DNA of 64,000 nt from Rhea pennata. Its lineage: Eukaryota > Chordata > Aves > Rheiformes > Rheidae. Under the pieces are notes generated by a model. That model searched no databases and was not told the origin of the DNA. It saw only the letters and a program-made list of their open reading frames with translations. The position numbers and the translations under genes are program-made. Below are positions 58,301 through 64,000 of this stretch, piece by piece. Location: positions 30,616,567 through 30,680,566 of the forward strand of contig NC_084669.1 of assembly GCF_028389875.1 (NCBI RefSeq), written 5' to 3'. Every line of letters starts with the position of its first letter. The stretch's first letter is position 1.

Positions 58301-61300
58301 AAGAGTATAAGCTTATCTTTGTTAGTAGAACAAAACCGCAGCTATTATCTCTTCCTCTTAAGAGGGAGCAGAGGGAGCAGGTTCATTAGCAGTGCTCTGG
58401 GAGCTTTCTAGCTAATAAATTTGTATCAGTGTTTGTGAATGAATTGGTTTGGGTGCGGTTCACAATGTGGTAGCAAGAGAAAGGATGAAACTAGATAGAA
58501 GCTGAAGTTAGAGGGTTGGTTATTCTGGCCTACTATAGGTCAGAATTAAGACCGATGATTCAAATCAAATCTGTGAAAGAAAGATCGAGGGTTACAGGAA
58601 AAACCACAGACTCCATGAAAGGAAGAAATTTTTGCTGCAAGCTGAAGAGAGTGAAGAACTATTTTTGGCAGAAAGAGTGAGGGGACCGAAAAAACGTTTG
58701 AAGAATCTCTATCAAGCACTGTGCAGTATGTTGTAATCACCAACCCTCTGTCGCTTTCTGAATATTGTTTCCATTGCCCTCTGTTTTCTTTGAGGTTTTT
58801 CAAAGATTTGAGATAGGAACTGTACCAAAAACCAAAACAGCAGATGGAATATTGTAGCATAAATATACCCCTGGTAGAGAGGCAGATCACACCATTGTTG
58901 CCCTGTCCTTGCCTTAACAGTAGTCAGTAGAAGGTGCTCAGGACAAGAGTATAAAACCCAAGAGAATGATTAGAATGCTGTCGGCTCCGATACCCCATTT
59001 AGTTCATTACTTCTGCTGCAAAATGCATCCACGTTATCAGTAGCTACAGAGCGTCTCTACAACAGTTTGCAGTAACTAAGTATTACTGTGTAGCTCTGCG
59101 CTATATTAAGAGAAACTAAAAACCCCACAGATCTAGAACCCAATACATTAACACTGGTAGCATTTTGAAGAACTTTCTTTGTGAACACGCTATCAATAGG
59201 CTGCTACAAGTTACGTGAACATACCTGAGCCAACCTCTAGTTTCACAACTTCCTTAACAATCCTAAGAAGCACTTCATTACTCTTTCCCCAAGACAGCGT
59301 GAGCCACATAGCAAGCCATTTTATCTACTCTCACCGAAACCCAATTTTGATACTCTACCACAGAGAAACAGTGTAGCAGTTTGTAGAATGACAGAATGCA
59401 TTTTTCCCAGACTACAAATTTATAAATTCATTACATGTCATGTTATAACTCTTCCTCTTGTAGTAATAGCAGCTTAAATCTTATCTTTTAGGCACTTGTG
59501 CTTAAGTATGCGTAAGAATAAAAGTTGTTAATCTTTTTTTCTTCTTCCGGTTTCAACATACGAGTTACATAATTAGCTTTTTGGATGAATTTTCAAAATA
59601 AAAATCAGTTTCCCGCTGAGAAAAAGCCTTTAGTGTACTGAGGAATTCATTTCAGTTGATCAATTTACCAAGTGCAAAATTCATAGAAACACTAGCTTCT
59701 GTGTATTTTGTGAATTGGCTTCATATTTAAAAAGTAACACTTGCAAGATCAAGGCTTTGGTAGACCTGCTTGTTTCAAAGTATATGTCCTTTTCATACTG
59801 GAGTTTGAATTTCTAATAAACTCCAGCAACAAAAAATAGCAAGATTAGTTACTCTAATAAATTCAAAACTGCTTTAAAAAGAAGATCTTTTCTGATGCTT
59901 TTATTATTGTTTTTTCCCCAGTCACAGGAATGGTGACAGTATATTTTGTTTTCATGAGATTCTACTTCCACCTAAGTACTCAGCTACTGCTCAAGCTCTG
60001 GCAGAGTAATAGCAGAGTTGGGGGGAAAAGGTACTGTCTCCATACATCAGTAGATAGTAGGAGCAATAGCTAATTTTAGAAGACTGATAATAAATGAGGA
60101 AAAAAAATTTAGTCTTGTTAATTCAAAGATTGGGGATACCACAAAACAGGAAATTTACTAAGGGCAAAAGAACAAGTAGTTTACAAAAGTACATTTATTG
60201 TGGATTGCAAAATTATCCCATGATGATTTAAGCTGCACAGAATTTCAAATCACCAGTAAAAACACCTCTCTTCTCAGACACTGCTGTTTCAGACTTCACT
60301 GAATCTCCTCTAAATAGTCAAATACCTGTTCACTTGCATCCCTTTGAAAGGCTAGGATCAAACTGCTTCTGCAAAACTTTTCTTCTTGTGCTTTATCTGA
60401 CAACTGAGATGCAAAATTTAGCCTCATTACCACACAAGAGTCTACCTGGATTTCTTTGAGATACATTGCCCACTACACTTTCAACAGAAGCTCTGAGCCC
60501 GATAGGTCCAAAATAAAAACCATGAAGTGAAGGGATTCTAGAATAGTTAAACTCAGTTTTCCTGATCCTTGCTGTCCTGGTCCAGGAATAGAAAAGGCTT
60601 GTTTCAAATGGTCTGAGATTGAGATGCAATTCTACTGGAACTACTCAGGTTAAACCAGGACAAACATGATAAAGCACTATCAAGAGGCTACTGACTGTGG
60701 ATTCGGCACATACATTGCTTTCATTTCCCAAGGACGAGAAAAATGCGCAACAGCAAGAGCAAGCTTCTATATTGCAAGCTTTGGAATGGAGTCACTAGCA
60801 CTTCCTGTTTTGATCAACAGATTCAAAAGACGACATAGACTTCTGGTTTCGCCACACTTGGAAAACACTTTGAACACACTTACCTGCATTTCCCATTTGT
60901 GGTTTGAGCCTGAAGCAGCTGGGCCTGTTTGTTATGGAATTAAGAACTGCTAGCAGATACTTCGCTGACAAGGGAACCCAGTGACAGCTAACCCAGTCGT
61001 TTAGAATAACGCCTTCCCAACTGAATGGGGGAGCTCTTATACAGTCTTGATGGTTAATAGCAACAACACTGCAGGTGTACCATCTTATCACTCGAAGATT
61101 TTGTTAGGAAACACTTAGCATGTGTTCCTAACTACTGAACTGGCAAACTCTATCAGATGAGAAGAGATGGTTCTATCATCTACTGTTGGGAAGAGATAGA
61201 AAGAAAATGGTTTTATGGACGCTGGGAGCTGAAAATCAGGATGTTATCCTGAAACTGTCAGTAAGTTGAAGTTACTTGTTCAACAGTCGAACATGAGACA

Positions 61301-62388
61301 TCTTTAATCTGCTTACAGCTGATTAATACTAAGGGATTATTTTACATTTTAACAGAGAAAAAGTATTTTAAATGTCATCCAAGCTTACTTTTCAATACCC
61401 TGAAAAAAACAAAGTAATCAAATCAAAATCTCTGTGCTAAACAATGAGACAACATGATACAGGAGATTAGTTGCAGAAGGTAATTAAGCACATATAACCA
61501 CAAATCACATGAATGCTGAAGACCTGCATGAATTCACACAGTCGCAATTAAAAGACACTTTCCCTACCAGAAAAGGCCTAAGAGAATTTTACACTGTCTC
61601 AAAAAATAAAACTAGAACTAGCAGAAGTACAAAGAAAGGACATACTACAGAGAGATACTATATTACAGAAAAAATAAATCAGAATTATTCCTCATCTTGA
61701 GCAAACAGAACAGTCAAATAGATGCATGATATGCACTGTTAAACCTTAATATGGAAGAGGTAACTAGAGAGATTTATTCACAGTTTCTGCTTGTACACCA
61801 CCTATGACGTTTTAACCAACACTAACCACATACACCACTAACCAGTAAATTATCAGACAGCAGTTTCAGATGCTAACAACATGCAACTTCTCTGTGTGAT
61901 ATTTAAAACTAAAGCACTCACTTTTGCAGGGTTCTGTGGGTTGCAAAATCATATATGGCTTCAGAAAGTTCAACTGAAAGCAGGTCAGGCTATAAATGTA
62001 ATACCGCAGATATCTCAGAAAGTCCCTAAAATCAGATGGGATGTTATACCAGTGCAAGACGTTACTCAGTCTATATCCAGTATTTATATTCTTTCCCTCC
62101 TTAGGGTCTCAATCACCTATTTTTTTTTTTTTTATCTCTCTTTTTTTTTTTTAATCTTCCAAGACGCTCAACTTACTCACCTTGCTATTGAAATTAAAGT
62201 ATAAAGATATGACAAGAGGTAGAACATATCTAGGAACAAAAATGTTTAGTCAAATTATCTGTTGCTCTACTACTCCTGGATTTTTTTTTTTTTTTTTGTC
62301 ACTTGCATATTTATCAACATACAGGCCGATAACCCTTCGTAAAAACAGGCCAAGGTAGTGAAATCTTTTGGTGAGCTATTATTCTTTT

Positions 62389-62389
<1 letters not shown>

Positions 62390-62419
<30 letters not shown>

Positions 62420-62467
62420 ATACACACACACACATGTATATATACAAATACACACACACATATATAT
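62390..62467. repeat. TA/TG/CA microsatellite forming an inverted repeat
   Basis: TA units, then about nine GT units, then TATACACACACACACA and further TA and CA units. The TG and CA arms are complementary, so the tract can fold on itself. Confidence 0.9.
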
Positions 62468-62660
62468 TTTAACTATTGACATTCAAGGAAAGCATAAAAC
62501 ACCCTTCTCCCTTCACCCCCAACTATTGCTAATACTATTGCTATAAAGAATACAGTGGACAAGAGGGATTTTTCCCCCCCCAGTAATATTGCATCTGGAG
62601 TGTGTATGCTCACATCCTGTCATGCAACACTGGAAAGCTTTTGTTGAGCCCTACCAGCAA

Positions 62661-62715
62661 AATAAAGATCTTCAAACAAAAAAAAAAAAAAAACAAAAAA
62701 AAAAAAAAAAAAAAA
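62661..62715 (+). repeat. AATAAA followed by interrupted poly(A) tract
   Basis: AATAAA at 62661-62666 is followed after 11 bases by A15, C, then A21. This looks like the 3' tail of an inserted cDNA, but no parent gene was recognised upstream, and simple A-tract expansion is equally possible. Confidence 0.4.
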
Positions 62716-64000
62716 CAACTCCTTCCTCTCCTCCCCCCATCCCCACCACTGTGGAACAGATGTGTATCTATCAATTTTTCAGTTCATTTCAATTCAAAGT
62801 AGCATCTGAAAGACACTTAGAGGGAGGTGATGAAGTTTACAGCATTGTTTCTCTAAATACTGCACCAGCTCTAGATGCTTTACAAGTGCAATCACTGAAA
62901 ACAGAGGGAAAAGCGATGAAAATATTGTTTTATGACAACCCATTCTCTACCCAAACACCAAGATGAGGGCACACTTCTCCTGAAAATGGGTTGCAACAAC
63001 CAATTTCCAAGACTCTGAAAAATCATAAATGTTAACTTCCAGAAACAATATTGGTCCCTGCCGATCATGAATTCGCAACATTAACAAAAAGCTGGCCTGC
63101 TAGCTGTACACAAAATATCCACCCTGAAGGTCAAGAGAAGACGAAGCAGAAGTCTTTACCTTCTAGAAAGAGATTTGTCTGGGTTGCCATCCTGAATTTG
63201 CTGGCTCTTAAGAGTTTGGCTTGCACCACAGTACAGTGCCACTTACCTTTCTGCTTGGACATGAATAAGCAGCCACTGTGGAACTCAGTGCTTCCAACTG
63301 ATACTGCCACAATTTATCTAGTTGTTCTGGACAGATAAGCATCAATTTCCTGTCAGAATAAGAGGTCATGAGAAGAGTTCCTAGGAGGAACAAGAAAGGG
63401 GGACTGCCCTCAATAGGAGGCAAGCTGGATTATGCAAGCATAGCCAAGCATTATATGCACTGAAGTACCATGTGCTAACCACTCCCTCAGTAATATGGAA
63501 CTCAAAAGCAGTAGAAAGGAAAGCCAAGGAGAAACAAGGCTGATTCTCTTCAGTACACACCCATAGTTCCCAATGGACAGCACAGATCCAATGGGAAGAA
63601 CATGCAAGTGAGTGATAACACCACCAACTGTTGGTTGTGGTGCCAAGAAAAGAAAGGGAACTACTGCAAGCAGACACAGCAGAAATGATGAAGGAAAAAT
63701 AACAGTAAGGATGCAAAATTTGTTTCTTTCCAAAAGCCATGAGAAGTATTCTGAGGGAAACAAAGTAACACAGAAATCCCTTAAATGGAGAACTTCGTCA
63801 ACATAAAGAGAAATATTCCTTCAAAATATAGATCCTCTGCAAATACTCGTATCTCTCTGGAGAGCTCAGCACTTTACACTGATGACAAACAGCACAAAGG
63901 GACAACTGTGCTGTTGTCATAGTCAAGTTGGATATTGAACATCTGTATCTACAAGATGCATAGCAAGCTCATTCGTGCACAAAATAGTCTGCATCTTACC

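Larger units (their letters stand above)
48112..64000. other. Noncoding region upstream of BMPR1A ATG exon
   Basis: Nearly 16 kb without a supportable coding gene. It is probably 5' intron of BMPR1A, because the ATG exon is preceded by an acceptor and no obvious promoter CpG island lies nearby. Local GC-richer blocks are at 49290-49620 and 55080-55270. Strong minus-strand donor motifs occur near 55780, 57400, 60878 and 63241. Overlapping 117- and 119-codon frames at 63381-63763 on the minus strand have no recognisable domain. Confidence 0.55.

Noticed and set aside
63381..63763. Two overlapping hydrophobic frames of 117 and 119 codons on minus
   Set aside because: They overlap each other in different frames and have no family resemblance. 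The hydrophobicity reflects T-rich sequence.

Overview
This is a vertebrate nuclear window, almost certainly from a bird. It has small exons with GT-AG introns, AT-rich introns and flanks, and two copies of the avian/reptile CR1 LINE 3' end. No bacterial, phage or plasmid features are present. I cannot name the species from sequence alone.

Two protein-coding genes face each other tail to tail. On the plus strand at about 10.2-19.4 kb lies MMRN2 (multimerin-2, EndoGlyx-1): six exons covering the whole EMI domain, a linker, a 1.9-kb coiled-coil exon and the C-terminal C1q domain. The first exon (signal peptide and N-terminus) was not found. On the minus strand at 28.2-48.1 kb lies BMPR1A (ALK3), the type I BMP receptor serine/threonine kinase. 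All eleven coding exons are present. Their phases join exactly and give 1602 coding bases (533 residues plus stop), with signal peptide, cysteine-rich ectodomain, transmembrane helix, GS box and complete kinase. The ATG exon also carries 140 nt of 5' leader and is preceded by a splice acceptor, so at least one more 5' noncoding exon lies at higher coordinates.

Layout: 1-10192, noncoding flank and/or MMRN2 intron 1; 10193-19384, MMRN2 coding exons; 19385-28211, intergenic space holding the 3' UTRs of both genes and one CR1 copy; 28212-48111, BMPR1A, with an older CR1 in the large intron behind the first coding exon; 48112-64000, noncoding, probably 5' intron of BMPR1A, with GC-richer islands, exon-like splice-site pairs, microsatellites and a poly(A)-tailed segment.

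The two genes are not an operon and are not known to act in one complex. MMRN2 is an endothelial matrix glycoprotein and BMPR1A a BMP receptor; as I recall, they are also neighbours at human 10q23 in the same convergent arrangement. I found no sign of an undescribed multi-gene system. The items most worth a second look are the tandem and duplicated splice acceptor in MMRN2, the possible intronic polyadenylation that would drop its C1q domain, the GU-rich tract just after the first BMPR1A coding exon, and candidate 5' exons or conserved elements of BMPR1A.
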